A stretch of 64,000 bases of DNA from Ligustrum vulgare (taxonomy: Eukaryota; Streptophyta; Magnoliopsida; Lamiales; Oleaceae). The stretch covers positions 8,618,014-8,682,013 of the forward strand of contig OY743169.1 in the NCBI GenBank assembly GCA_963555705.1. Direction: 5' to 3'. Both the position numbers and the translations under genes were made by a program. Each line of letters opens with the position of its first letter. Position 1 is the first letter of the stretch. The notes under the pieces are model-generated. The model was not told the origin of the DNA. It worked only from the letters and a program-made list of their open reading frames with translations, and made no database searches. This document shows, piece after piece, positions 11,459 to 22,528 of the stretch.

Positions 11459-12048
11459 TGATGCGAACCCCTTTGGTGTTTGGACCAAAAATTCCCACAA
11501 TAATTTAATACCAAACTCAAGAAAGCTAAAATGGTAAAATAAGTGATGAAACAACTTGACCCAAACTTAATCTAGCCAAAATTCGAAAGTTAACAAACCT
11601 AAACCTAATGGATAGAAATAGGTAAATTCGAAGATGGTGGAAATCAACAACAAACAGAAGAATAAAATATACTCAAGTAAAGTTGAAGAACTTCCAAAGA
11701 TTACAAGATAAGGAACTAGGGTTTACCTCACCCAAAGGAGTCTCTCAAGATCAAGCACAATGAACATTCAAGTTACCTTGGGATTTGTGAAAGAAGTGTT
11801 ATTTATAATACAAATTGGGGAAAAGAAAGAAAATAGAAAAATTGCACAAAACCCCCCCTTTTTTTGAATTTAGCGTGTTTCGGTCGATCAAATGGTCGAC
11901 CGAAATGTTCCTTTCGGTTCGGTCGACCAATGCTCAGCCGAAAGCGACTGAGGCTGGACCAAGAATCTCTGCAGACTTTCGGTCGACCGAAGTTGGCTGA
12001 GTTCAAATTTCTCAGCCATCTTCATGATTTCGGCCCCAACTCTCATCA
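11459..12048 (-). repeat. GYP-N1 LTR, right (5') copy, 590 bp
   Basis: It runs from TGATGCGAACC to CTCTCATCA and is followed by the target duplication aatag. It contains several copies of the palindrome GGTCGACC within 'ttcggtcgaccga' contexts between 11880 and 11995, a trait shared with the GYP-N2 LTRs. Confidence 0.85.
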
Positions 12049-12053
12049 AATAG

Positions 12054-12293
12054 ACTTTGGCAAATAATGCAAGGATGGGAGGGCAATTGTTATCTAGAGC
12101 TGGTCGAACAATTCTTATTAAAAGTGTGACTCAAGGAATTCCATCGTATTGTATGAATACTTTTTTTATTCCAAGCTCCTTGTGCAATGAGATGCAAAAG
12201 ATGATGAATTCATTTTGGTGGGGGAAAGAACAAAGAGAAAAGGCGTCAATTGGTTTAAGTGGGATAGACAGTGTGTTAGCAAAAGTTTTGGTG
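12054..12293 (+). pseudogene. LINE reverse transcriptase, fragment 2
   Basis: The reading resumes with RLWQIMQGW (after the target site) and QLLSRAGRTILIKSVTQGIPSYCMNTFFIPSSLC, then MNSFWWG, the conserved tail blocks of plant L1 reverse transcriptases. One base is missing near 12082. The LINE is cut again near 12293. Confidence 0.85.
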
Positions 12294-12972
12294 CTGTTGA
12301 AGTAAATTTTGAACTATTGAGAATATGAAGGTAGATTTGTGTCTCTTTTTCCCCTTGAATCCATCTTTTATACTAAGAGTAATTCTAGGAATACATTTTT
12401 AATTGACATTTTTAAGTGACTTTGTGACATGACGCACATACATTGGTTGATGAAAAAATAAGTGGTGGGGTAGTTATTTACACCACTCAATGTATGTATG
12501 TATGTATGTATGTATGTATGCCATGTCATAATATCACTTAAAAATATCAATTAAAAATGTCTCCCTAGAATTATTCTTATACTAAACATTTCCTCAAGTA
12601 TCCCAGCGTCAGCCTCTTTCCGTCTTAGCCTTTGTTGATTCTTATTTCCTTGAGTGCTTGCTGGATTATTAGGTAAGTAGTCCTTTCATAATTCTCAATC
12701 ATTCCTAATGTACAGGTCAATCTTGTTGTAATTTAGGGATTGACCCAATTTGGACCTCCATTAGCTCATTTCCTATTTTGTAGCCTAGTTAGTGGGATTC
12801 TATTAGTATTTAATTGTCACATCACTTTGAGTGGTATCAGAGATGCCTTATAAATTCTCATATCATGAGATTAAGGGTTCAAATATTTGGGGACGTGCCC
12901 AACCATCTGGGACAATAAATTCCCTTCAAAGGGGAACAAATCATTTGTTACGGAGTACGCCACAAGGCTACC
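12294..12972 (+). repeat. LTR and leader scrap of another retroelement inside the LINE
   Basis: The insert begins TGTTGAAG, probably runs to an LTR end near 12825 (CACATCA), and has a perfect TGGTATCAGAG primer site at 12832. About 130 bp of leader follow before LINE sequence returns. No second LTR or coding part remains, so the superfamily is unknown. A MITE (12377-12576) is nested in it. Confidence 0.6.
12377..12576. mobile_element. 200-bp Mutator-type MITE with long inverted repeats
   Basis: Terminal inverted repeats of about 55 bp start GAGTAATTCTAGG and match the complement of CCTAGAATTATTC at the other end. A perfect 9-bp target duplication TTATACTAA flanks it (12368-12376 and 12577-12585), the length used by Mutator-like transposases. 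The loop holds a (TGTA)n microsatellite at about 12492-12520. There is no coding capacity. Confidence 0.9.
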
Positions 12973-13480
12973 CAAAAATCGTAATAGGTGGTAAAGGCTT
13001 CCGAAACTTGACCGGCTTCAACTTGGCTATGTTAGGAAAACAACGTTGGAATCTAATCTCCAATCCTAGAGATCTAGCTTCTCATATTTTCAAAGATAAA
13101 TACTACCCAAGAGGGGATTTTTTTTGTCAGCCACATCAGGCCATAGACCAAGTTTCACTTGGAGGAACATTCATAGTTCTCGATCAGTGCTTAGAAGAGG
13201 ATGCAGGTGGAGAGTTGGTAATGGAGCTTCAATCAATGTGTGGGGGTGAACCTTGTTTGCGAAAAGCTAAAAAAATTTATATTCAAGCACCCGAGCCTCA
13301 AGAAATTGGTGGAGTAAAGGTGCCTGAATTGCTTATTCTAGGATGCCAAGAATGAGATTATGAACTTTTGCAAGATCTTCTCTTTTAGAATATTGCTACA
13401 GTGGACTCATCTCTTGATTCCAAAATTGGGGATTTTCAGAATTCGAGGTAATTTGACAGTATAGTATGGCATCAAGAAAA
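12973..13480 (+). pseudogene. LINE fragment 3 (post-RT region)
   Basis: Translation gives GGKGFRNLTGFNLAMLGKQRW, NPRDLASHIFKDKYYPRGDFF, then in a shifted frame CRWRVGNGASINVWGEPCL, a well-known block order behind the reverse transcriptase in plant L1 elements. Several frameshifts are present. The terminal RNase H and a poly-A tail are not seen. Confidence 0.8.
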
Positions 13481-13826
13481 CATCTATCCGCTACTACCAA
13501 AAATTTTAAAATTCTAAATCCAAACTGATTCATGATAAACTTTTTTCTTTTTTTTTTCTTTTTGAGCCCAAATAGTCAACTACAACACTTTGACTTCTAT
13601 TACAACATTATAAAACGTGAGATTTTGTCTACAAAATTGTCAATTAACAAATTCAAAACCTAACAGTTTGTGATAGGGTTTAAAGGATAAGCAGCTAATG
13701 CTAATCAATCTTATATAATATGAGCATGGTTATAGTTAAAATTTTAGTTCATCAGTTCTCAATTTTTTCGTTTGATAATTGATAATGCAAACCGACAAAA
13801 AACATAGTCAATTCACCACCGGTTTA
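13481..13826. other. AT-rich spacer
   Basis: No gene, RNA or terminal repeat was recognised. The sequence is probably LINE tail or host DNA. Confidence 0.4.
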
Positions 13827-14597
13827 TGTTATAAAAAGTGTTGTTCAAATATAATATCAAAGTATAAAGATTAAAAAGTGCAAAAACCGGATTGAAATGA
13901 TGAGAACCGGTCCTAAAAATGCAAGAATCGGACCAGACATACCGGTTAGGTTGAATAGGACGGACCAACCAAGTCTGGTCAATAATTTGAACTAAGCAAT
14001 CTCTTGGGTCACAATCCGACGATTGCTTGATGTGATCGAATTTAAAGTTGCTTATGTAGTAAGCATCAGGCGATCGCTTGGCTTAAAACCAAGCAATCGC
14101 TTGGTTAAAAAAATCCTACCATTGGCAGAATTTTTCAGAATTTTGCATCCACCTTTCATCAAACTTTGTACTCTTTTGTGAAGAGTTATGTGGATCACGA
14201 ATTGGAATGATGAAATTCTATAAATAGGCATAGAATTCATTGTTTTAAACACTTGATCATCATACATTACATTAAGATTATCATCCCAAACTCTTGATCT
14301 TTTATACTTAGAATCTTTCAAATTTGCTCTCCTTGTTCCTATTATCCAAGTTTTCAATTGTCCTATTTGAAACTTGGTTTGAGACTTGAAATCCGCTAAA
14401 GCAATTTACTTAGAGGCCCTTTAGCATTCTTTTTACGAGAGGGCGCAAATTTAGCTTTTAGGATAGCATTCTATGCGATTCAAGTCTTCTTCTTATTCTT
14501 TATTATTCTCTTTTTATATTCTTGGTTCTTTGATTTTTTGATTTGTGTCTACATTGACAAGCGGATATTTCACTTTGAGAAATAAATTTTCCCAACA
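13827..14597 (+). repeat. COP-A 5' LTR
   Basis: This is highly similar to 22529-23295. It contains a TATA box (ctataaatagg, 14218-14228) about 390 bp from the start and repeated AAGC(A/G)ATCGCTTGG motifs. A minus-strand frame of about 100 residues here recurs in the other LTR copies and is not a gene. Confidence 0.85.
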
Positions 14598-14641
14598 ATC
14601 TAAATGCTAAATTTGGATATGGCAACCGAAGGAGACACACC

Positions 14642-15428
14642 ATGGCCACAATTAAGTTGATGAATCAAGATTTGATACGCTTGGATCGCTTTGATGGTAC
14701 AAACTTCACAAGGTGGCAAGACAAAATCAAGTTCCTACTAACGACGCTAAATATCTTCTACATACTTGATCCTAATTTGGAAGATCTTCCCGAACCTTCC
14801 GACAAAGACACGGAACCAGCAAGGATTGATTGAAAGAAGCGTGAAGTAGATGGACTTATATGCCGTGGTCATATATTGAATGCATTATCGGATCGTCTCT
14901 ACGACTTGTACACCAACACAAAATCTGCAAAAGAGATTTGGAATGTACTTGAAAACAAATACAAAGCCAAAGAGGAAGAGAAAGGCACTACAAAATTCCT
15001 AATTACAAGGTATTTTGATTGCAAGTTTTTGGAAAATGTTCCCCTATTACCCCCAAGTACATGAATTGCAAGTGATTGTCAATAAACTTAAAGCGGTGAA
15101 GATAAAACTTCCAGAATCATTTCAAGTAGGAGCAATTATTGCAAAATTTCCTTCTACTTGGAGAGGATATAGGAAGAAAATTCTTCACAACTCCGAGGAC
15201 TTTTCAATTGAGCAATTTCAAAAACATCTCCAAATTGAGGAAGAGTCGAGGGCAAGAGATGGGATTGAAAATTTGCATATTGGCACTTCTAAAGCCAATG
15301 CCTTGGAGAAAAACAAAGTGACCAAAGTAAACAAGAGAAAGTTTACTAAGAATAACAACAAATTCAAAAAGAAGCCCAAGGGAGAATGCTTTGTATGTAA
15401 AAAATTTGGCCACTTTGCGAAAGATTGA
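14642..15428 (+). pseudogene. COP-A gag
   Basis: MATIKLMNQDLIRLDRFDGTNFTRW is the typical copia gag opening, followed by LTTLNIFYILD, KEIWNVLENKYK and FPSTWRGYRKKI. Frame breaks occur near 14833 and 15060. The zinc knuckle near 15390 keeps C-F-V-C and H, but its last Cys codon is a TGA stop. Confidence 0.85.
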
Positions 15429-15479
15429 CGACATAAAAAACCAAGTAATTTTCGTGGCAAGGTTAATTCCATTGACGAG

Positions 15480-16186
15480 AATGAAATCATTGCAACTATA
15501 ATCGAAGTAGATTTTGTCAAAGAAAAAATTTCGGGATGGTGGTATGATACATGAGCCACCGTTCATGTTTGCTATAACAAATCCCTCTACAAGACCTATC
15601 AAGAGATTGATGATGGTCAACAAATTCAAATAGGAAATGAACATTGTTCAAAAGTCATAGGAAAAGGGAATGTTGATCTTCAATTCACAACGGAAAAGTT
15701 GTAACACTCTCAAATGGCTTGCATGTGCTGAATATGAATAGAAACCTTGTTAGTGGTGATTTGTTGGGAAAATCGAGTGTAAAATGTATCTTTGAGTCGG
15801 AAAAACTTGTATTATCCAGAAATAGTTTCTTTGTTGGGAAAGGATATTTTACTAATGGAATGGTCATATTATGTACTATTGACAAAGAAATCAATAAAAT
15901 AAATTCTTCTTACTTTATGTGTTCTTTAAACTTATGGCGTGATAGACTTGGACACATTGGATATTCTACTTTGCATAGAATGATTAGAAATGACATGTTT
16001 TCTTGTGAATTTACTAAGAATGATAAATATGAAATTTGCGCTAAGTAAAAAAAATGATCAAAAAGTCTTTTCAAAGTGTAGAAAGATCATCTAACATTCT
16101 TGACTTAGTACATACCGATATTTATGAACTTAATGGAATGATTATTGGAGGAGGAAAAAGATATTTCATCACTTTCATTGATGACT
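15480..16186 (+). pseudogene. COP-A protease and N-terminal integrase
   Basis: The protease active-site region reads WWYDT, then a TGA where Gly of D-S/T-G is expected, then ATVHVCY. At 15719-16048 come GDLLGKSSVKCIFESEKLVLS and the integrase zinc-binding lead LWRDRLGHIGYSTLHRM. The reading continues to FIDD at 16186, where GYP-N2 is inserted. Confidence 0.8.
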
Positions 16187-16966
16187 TGATGCGAACCCCT
16201 TCGGTGTGTTGATCGAAAATCCCCACAACAATTTTAATACCAACCCAAGAAAGCTAAAGTGGTAAAATAAAGGATAAACACCTTAACCCAAGTTTAAATC
16301 TAACCCAAAATTCAAGGATTAACAAACCCTAGCCCAATGGAAAGAAATAAACAAATTCCAAGGTGGCGGAAATAAACAACAACACAAGAATAATAATACT
16401 CAAGATAAAGTTGATTAACTTCCAAGAAAAATACAAGAACAAAGAAAGGGTTTTACCTCACCCAAAGGAGGAGCTTCTCTCAAGAGCTTTACATGAACAA
16501 CCAAAGTCCTTTACAAATGAACAAGAAATGTGTATATAAGTACAAAATTGGGCAAAATGTGCAATTTCGGTATTTACAAGAAAAACCCCGTTTTTGTAAA
16601 ACGGAGTGTTTCGGTCGACCGAAATTATTTCGGTCGATCACTAGGTCGACCGAAATGGGACTTTCGGTCGACTGCCACTCAGCCGAAAGCGATTGAGGCT
16701 ACAACAAAAATTCCTCTGCAGAAGATCGGTCGACCGGAAGAAAGATCGGTCGACCGGAAGAAAGTTTGGTCGACTGAAATTGGCTGAAACCCCAAACTTC
16801 TCATTTTGGCTCCAACTTGACTATTGGCTTCTTTTCTTGACTTCATTCACTTGTTTTGGCCTCGAATCTTCTTCATTGTCGCCCTGAGAGTCTTTCAAAA
16901 GCATGTTTAAAATTATTCGGCTCGAAATAGTTGATTTTCCGGTCGAGCCGCCCCATGATCTCATCA
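16187..16966 (-). repeat. GYP-N2 LTR, left (3') copy
   Basis: At 780 bp it matches the right copy except for point differences and two small length changes. One is an extra repeat of about 21 bp around the GGTCGACC motif near 16735. A cluster of such palindromes lies at 16610-16780. Confidence 0.95.
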
Positions 16967-17443
16967 TACCTCCTTCTTCAGGATGATTCGACCCGAATCA
17001 TGGAGTTGTTCTTGTGGCCTCAATGCACCTCCTGGATTAAATGGAAATGTATGGTCTTCATACTTTGCTATCAACCAAAAATACTGTGTGACTTGGACAA
17101 AAGGGAAAGGATTGTCCATGAACTTCTTCGGGCACAAGTGATGTGGAACAAACCCCTCGTCATGGCCAACCTGCAAGAAATTTTTAAATAAAGTGGGGCA
17201 GGAAATGTTAGTATCACAAAGCACAAGGTAGGGATCCTCATACTCGTGGTTCATCACGATCAACTCCTCTTCCCGCACCATGAGACACTCCTCCTCGTCT
17301 CTAGCATCCAATACTTCAATATTTTTAACTCCCACCATCTCTTCCCCTTCACTCTCCATCGAATCCTCTCCATTTTCAACCTCCCCAACATCCTCAACAA
17401 GTTTAAGCTCATATACCCCCTTATCAACATTTTGTTCACCCAC
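16967..17443 (-). CDS. Unrecognised acidic frame of GYP-N2
   Basis: The frame of about 159 codons starts at 17443 with MGEQNVDKGVYELKLVEDV. It has a very acidic first half, then CPTLFKNFLQVGHDEGFVPHHLCPKKFMDNPFPFVQVTQYFWLIAKYE, and runs to the edge of the LTR. It lies one frame off from the protease frame, so in a working parent the two may have been joined. I recognise no domain. It could be a divergent remnant of a longer polyprotein, or non-coding. Confidence 0.35.
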
Positions 17444-17478
17444 AAGAGAATTTGGAGTGTCATCAATGATCTTTAATT

Positions 17479-18243
17479 CTAAATCCCCCTCCTCTTCTCA
17501 TTTTTCTTACATAGGGGTACTTCTTCCTCCAATGTAACCACCATCCCTCCCTCACTCTTTGCACTCTCCTTCTCATATTCCTTCTTGAGCTTCATTTGGT
17601 CTTTGCAAATTTCATCTAAGCTCAATGAGAGGATCACAACCTTCTTCCCCTCCCTTATGAAGCTATACCGGTTCCTCCGTGTATTATACTCCACATCCCT
17701 AACACATTGCCAAGGTTTTCCCAAAATGATGTGAGTAGTGTGCAAGGGAACTACATCACACAACACTAGGTCATGATAAGTCCCAATGTTGAAGCTAAGA
17801 AGAGTTTGCTCACTCACCCTCACTTCCCCATCGTTACCCAACTTTTGCAACATATAAGGATTAGGATGCGCTATCACCGACAGCCCCAACTCTTTCACCC
17901 TACTAGCACTCACCAAATTGTGGCAACTTTCTACATCTATAATTATGCTACATGGTTTATCTCCCACAAGGCACCTCGTATAGAAAGGATGCTCTTCACG
18001 TTTCTCCCCCTCATTAGCATGGCACAAAGGGTTTGGTGGTCTAGTAATCCCCTCCAACTCTCGTTCACCCCTCCTATGGAATGATGGAAGCTTCATTTGC
18101 ACCAATTCATTATTCTCATCCATCCCATCTCTAGTCCTATCACCCCATTCTACTCCTCTTCTAACTCCCATTCTAGCCTCCAATTTATCCAACCTACTCC
18201 ATCCCCCTTCCACCTCCTTCAAATATCGAGCCATGATGTGCAA
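17479..18243 (-). CDS. GYP-N2 retropepsin-like reading frame
   Basis: An open frame of 254 codons. It begins with a short helical segment (RYLKEVEGGWSRLDKLEARMG), then MKLPSFH, then directly TRCLVGDKPCSIIIDVESCHNLVSASRVKELGL, the gypsy-type aspartic protease domain, with HIILGKPW and a charged C-terminal tail (DQMKLKKEYEKESAK). The catalytic D is present (IIID) but the following residues are VES rather than the usual G-S/T. GYP-N1 shows the same gag-to-protease jump, so the missing gag is a family trait and not a one-off deletion. Confidence 0.75.
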   Translation of the reverse strand: MHIMARYLKEVEGGWSRLDKLEARMGVRRGVEWGDRTRDGMDENNELVQMKLPSFHRRGERELEGITRPPNPLCHANEGEKREEHPFYTRCLVGDKPCSIIIDVESCHNLVSASRVKELGLSVIAHPNPYMLQKLGNDGEVRVSEQTLLSFNIGTYHDLVLCDVVPLHTTHIILGKPWQCVRDVEYNTRRNRYSFIREGKKVVILSLSLDEICKDQMKLKKEYEKESAKSEGGMVVTLEEEVPLCKKNEKRRGI

Positions 18244-18814
18244 GTGTGGAAAATGTCCTCACAAAGAATTTTCTCTCGTGTTTTCACTCAAATTTTCCAT
18301 GGAATGTAATCAACTACAACGAGAAAACTTTATTATTCTTGTGAAGTATGGCACCACATAATTATAGATATAAGAAAGGATAGTCACAAGAACTAATGGA
18401 GGCTTTGAAATGGTAGGACAATTTCTCAAGGGTGCAATATCACAAGGAGTGGATATATACACAAGTAAGCATCAAGGGAAAGCTTTGTATTGGGAAAAGT
18501 GGATTCAAACACTTGGTAGGCCAATTTTGGGAAGTGTGGAACTTCAAGTGGTAGGTTGCAATGGAATCCCCCCAATTAGTTCAACAATTCAAATGCCCAA
18601 TATATGATGATCAAGAAATAAAAATGGGCATTCAAATAACCACAAATTCAACAATATATATATACCCAACACATGAATTCAACAAATAAACATGGGCATA
18701 TAGATTTTCTCCAATTTTTTTCTTGAATTTTCGGATTTTTTTTTTCAAGAATAAGAACAACAACAAGAAAGTAAAGATAAGTTTACCAAATTAGAGCCAA
18801 GCTCTGATACCAAA
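18244..18814 (-). other. GYP-N2 leader with primer-binding site
   Basis: Non-coding leader. The initiator-Met primer complement GCTCTGATACCA lies at about 18801-18812, two bases from the LTR. The leader is similar in place and sequence style to that of GYP-N1. Confidence 0.8.
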
Positions 18815-19588
18815 TGATGCGAACCCCTTCAGTTTGTTGACCGAAAATTCCCACAACAATTTTAATACCAACCCAAGAAAGCTAAAGTGGTAAAATAAAG
18901 GATAAATACCTTAACCCAAGTTTAAATCTAACCCAAAATTCAAGGATTAACAAACCCTAGCCCAATGGAAAGAAATAAACAAATTTCAAGGTGGCGAAAA
19001 TAAACAACAACACAAGAATAATAATACTCAAGATAAAGTTGATTAACTTCCAAGAAAAATACAAGAACAAAGGAAGGGTTTTACCTCACCCAAAGGAGGA
19101 GCTTCTCTCAAGAGCTTTACATGAACAACCAAAGTCCTTTACAAATGAACAAGAAATGTGTATATAAGTACAAAATTGGGCAAAATGTGCAATTTCGGTA
19201 TTTACAAGAAAAACCCCGTTTTTTGTAAAACGGAGTGTTTCGGTCGACCGAACTGGTCGACCGAAATTATTTCGGTCGATCACTAGGTCGACCGAAATGG
19301 GACTTTCGGTCAACCACCACTCAGCTGAAAGCGACTGAGGCTAAAACAAAAATTCCTCTGCAGAAGATCGGTCGACCGGAAGAAAGTTCGGTCGACCGAA
19401 ATTGGCTGAAATCCCAAACTTCTCATTTTGGCTCGAACTTGACTCTTGGCTTCTTTTCTTGACTTCATTCACTTGTTTTGGCCTCGAACCTTCTTCATTG
19501 TCGCCCTGAGAGTCTTTCAAAAGCATGTTCAAAATTGTTCGGCTCGAAATAGTTGATTTTCCGGTCGAGCCGCCCCATGATCTCATCA
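18815..19588 (-). repeat. GYP-N2 LTR, right (5') copy
   Basis: 774 bp. It carries the same palindrome cluster (19240-19400), with one more GGTCGACC unit in its first block and one fewer in its second block than the left copy. Differences from the left LTR are scattered, so the insertion is not recent. Confidence 0.95.
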
Positions 19589-19593
19589 TGACT

Positions 19594-20540
19594 TCTCTAG
19601 ATTTTGTTATGTTTACTTAATGAAACATAAAAATGAGGCTTTTCACATGTTTAAAGCATATAAAAGTGAAGCAGAAAATCAAATGGATAAAAAGATTAAA
19701 GCTCTTAGAAGTGATAGAGGTGGAGAATATTTTTCTAAGGAATTTGACATCTTTTGTGAAGAGGATGGTATTATACACCAATGTAGTGCACCTAGAACAC
19801 CGGAACAAAATGGCCTAGCGAAAAGAAAAAATAGGACCTCAGTTGAGATGGTAAATGCTATGCTAATAAGGTCCAAATTGCCTAATAATTTATGGGGAGA
19901 GACCTTACTAACCGCGTGCCATATAAATAATAGAATTCCTTCTAAGAAACTTAAAGTTTCATCTTATGAATTATGGAGAGATAGAAAACCTAACATTGGA
20001 TATTTTAAAGTGTGGGGGTGTTTGGCTTATTATAAAAACACCAATCCTAGTAGGACAAAACTAGGACCAAGAGGGATCAAAAGTGTCTTTGTTGGATACT
20101 ATGCTATCAATAGTAAAGCATATAGGCTACTTGATCTAATATCCAATGTGATTATAGAATCACGAGATGTTGATTTTTTTGAGAATTCATTAAGCGTTGA
20201 TGATATTCCTCAAAATTCAATGGAAGTTCAAAATGAATTTTCGAATTCTAATAAATCACTAGAAACATCTTCTCAAGATGTAATTAAGACTAGTGAACCT
20301 CAAAGAAGCAAGAGATATCATAAAGAGAAAGTGTTAGGACAGGATGAGATTGATTCTCAAAGAATTTCCCTATACTTGGTTGAAGAAAGTGAGGAAGATA
20401 TAGTAAGAACAATTCCATATGTTCTTCAAATTTATAGTGATTCTAAAACCTATAAAGAAGCAATAACTTCTAGAGATAGCACATTCTGGAAAGATGCTAT
20501 CAATGATGAAATGGATTCTATAATGTCCAACAATACTTGA
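19594..20540 (+). pseudogene. COP-A integrase, C-terminal part
   Basis: An open frame of 306 codons (19620-20540). It has SDRGGEYFSKEFDIFCEEDGI (second catalytic Asp), PRTPEQNGLAKRKNRTSVEM (the catalytic Glu position appears as K in LAKRKNR where AERKNR is usual), WGETLLTACHINNRIP and FKVWGCLAYY. The loss of the catalytic Glu means the integrase is dead even apart from the insertion. Confidence 0.85.
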
Positions 20541-21969
20541 AAGATTGTTGATTTACCGGCTAGATCAAAAGCCATTGGTTGTAAGTGGGTATTTCGAAGG
20601 AAATAAAATATCGATGGGTCAATCCAAACTTATAATGCAAGATTAGTTGCTAAAGGTTTTCGACAAAAGGAAGGAATTGATTATTTTGACACTTATACAC
20701 CCGTAGCAAGAATCACTGCTATTAGAATTTTATTTGCATTATCATCTATATATGATTTATTTGTGCATCAAACGGATGTTAAGACTGCATTTTTAAATGG
20801 AGAATTAGATGAAGAAATTTACATAGAGCAACCGGAAGGCTATATTCTTCCGGGAAATGAAAATAAAATTTTGTAAAATTGTTAAATCATTATATGGTTT
20901 AAAACAAGCTCTTAAAATATGGCATGAGAAATTTGATAATGCAATTATGTCTTTTGATTTTTCACACAATATGGTAGATAAATGTTTATATATCAAAAAT
21001 TGTGATAAACGTATTATATTTGTGTGTTTATATGTGGACGACATGTTAATTATAAGTAATCACATGGATGATATAAAAGAAACAAAGAGGTTTCTATCGT
21101 CAACATTGAAAATGAAAGATCTTGATCAAGTAGATACCATATTAGGTATAAAAGCGATCAAAAATGAGTTGGGATATGCATTAACTCAATCACATTATAT
21201 TGAGAATGTGATTGAAAAGTTCAAACATTTGAACATTAAAGAGGCAAATACCCCATTTGATTCAAGTATTAAACTTGTAAAGAATGTTGAAAGGGCTATT
21301 CGACAACTCGAATATGCAAGTGAAATTGGGAGTCTAATGTATGTTGTTCAATGCAAAAGACCGGACATTGCATTTGCTGTAAGTAAACTTAGTAGGTTTG
21401 CTAGCAATCCAAGTGTTGAGCATTGGAAATCAATTGGGAGAGTTCTTGGTTATTTAAAGAGAACTAAAAACCTTGGACTCCAATATTCCAAATTCCCAGC
21501 TATACTTGAAAGATATACCGATACGAGTTGGATATCAAGTGCTGGTGAAAATAAATCAATCTCGGGATGGTTGTTTACACTTGGAGGAGGTATTGTTTCT
21601 TGGAAATCAAAGAAATAAACAATGATTACGCATTCCACAATGGAATCCGAGTTTGTGGCATTAGCTGAAATTGGAAAAGAACCAGAGTGGCTTAAAGATC
21701 TTCTTTATGAAGTACCATTAGATACGAAGAATGAGTTTTCGATATCTATACTATACGATAGTCAAGCTACTCTTGCAAGGGCTTATAACGAAGTCTACAA
21801 TGGTAAGTCTAGACATATGAGTCTTAGACATCATAAGAAAATTAATGGAATAATTTCACTTACTTATGTAAGATCAAGTGAAAATTTGGCCGATCCATTC
21901 ACAAAACCACTTACCAAAGAGTTGGTAAGACAAACATCGAGTAGGATGAGGCTAAAACTCCTATTATAA
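20541..21969 (+). pseudogene. COP-A reverse transcriptase and RNase H
   Basis: RT blocks in order: KAIGCKWVFRRK, YNARLVAKGFRQKEGIDY, TDVKTAFLNGELDEEIYIEQPEGY, KSLYGLKQ, CLYVDDMLII (catalytic pair), then GSLMYVVQCKRPDIAFAVS, and RNase H with YTDTSWISS, SISGWLFTLGGGIVSWKSKK and MESEFVALAE. Stops occur near 20540, 20607, 20876 and 21618. From 21970 to 22528 a non-coding 3' region leads to the purine tract. Confidence 0.9.
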
Positions 21970-22528
21970 AATTCACCAATGACGGAAACCCTACCTATCA
22001 TTACGAAATGAGTAATTCACGGGTTCAAAGGTTAACAACAAGTTATTCGATAAGTGAATTGTTGCAGTACTTAGAAAATAATTTAAAAAGCACTATCCTA
22101 AGGATAAGTGCTGGGGTAACTGTTTTGGAGGGTTGAATAAATCTTAAAGAAATTCAGTCCTTAGTACAAGTGTCTTTAAAAGTTACCAAGACACTGTAAG
22201 AATTTCTCCTATATGAACTTAGAAGTGGTGCCGCTTCAAGGAAAGTTGGAGTTGCTTTCTGAAAAGTTCATGAAATCGGATGGGCGCAAGGCCATTAACA
22301 CGCCAAAGTAAAACTGTGTGGAACATATTGAGCAAGAATGTTCATGTGTGCAATATCGCCGGTAATGTCACAAGGGAAAACTGGTTCAAAGTCAAGGCTA
22401 CCTGGGATCTCGATATTACTTTGTAATGTTAACACTAATATAAGGTTCAAATAGAAAGATACCTTATCTTATGCGTGACGTCGTTTATGATTCTAAGTTG
22501 AGTTTACATATTTGAACAAGTGGGGGAT

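Larger units (their letters stand above)
2745..12048 (-). mobile_element. GYP-N1: Ty3/gypsy-related element without gag core or RT, nested in the LINE
   Basis: The ends read TGATGCGAA...CTCTCATCA, with target duplications gatag (2740-2744) and aatag (12049-12053; one mismatch). Removing the element rejoins the LINE reading (FRFLRD-RLW). The element lies on the minus strand: an initiator-Met primer site abuts the right LTR and the protein remnants read leftwards. The left LTR and the 3' internal end are truncated by GYP-T and an associated deletion. Known gypsy order would be gag-PR-RT-RNaseH-INT; here the reading goes from an N-terminal coiled-coil directly to protease, then to INT. Confidence 0.85.
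16187..19588 (-). mobile_element. GYP-N2: 3.4-kb non-autonomous LTR element with protease frame only
   Basis: LTRs begin TGATGCGAACC and end GATCTCATCA. The target duplication TGACT is perfect (16182-16186 and 19589-19593), and excision in silico restores the FIDD-FSR reading of COP-A integrase. The element lies on the minus strand: GCTCTGATACCA (the complement of the initiator-Met primer site) abuts the right LTR, and a purine tract (GAAGAAGGAGGT) abuts the left one. Inside there is only a coiled-coil/protease frame and an unrecognised acidic frame. No gag core, reverse transcriptase, RNase H or integrase is present. Confidence 0.95.

Noticed and set aside
14052..14357. Minus-strand frame conserved at 14052, 22832 and 38675
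   Set aside because: The conservation is that of the COP-A LTR itself. The frame is broken at different points and overlaps the TATA box region.
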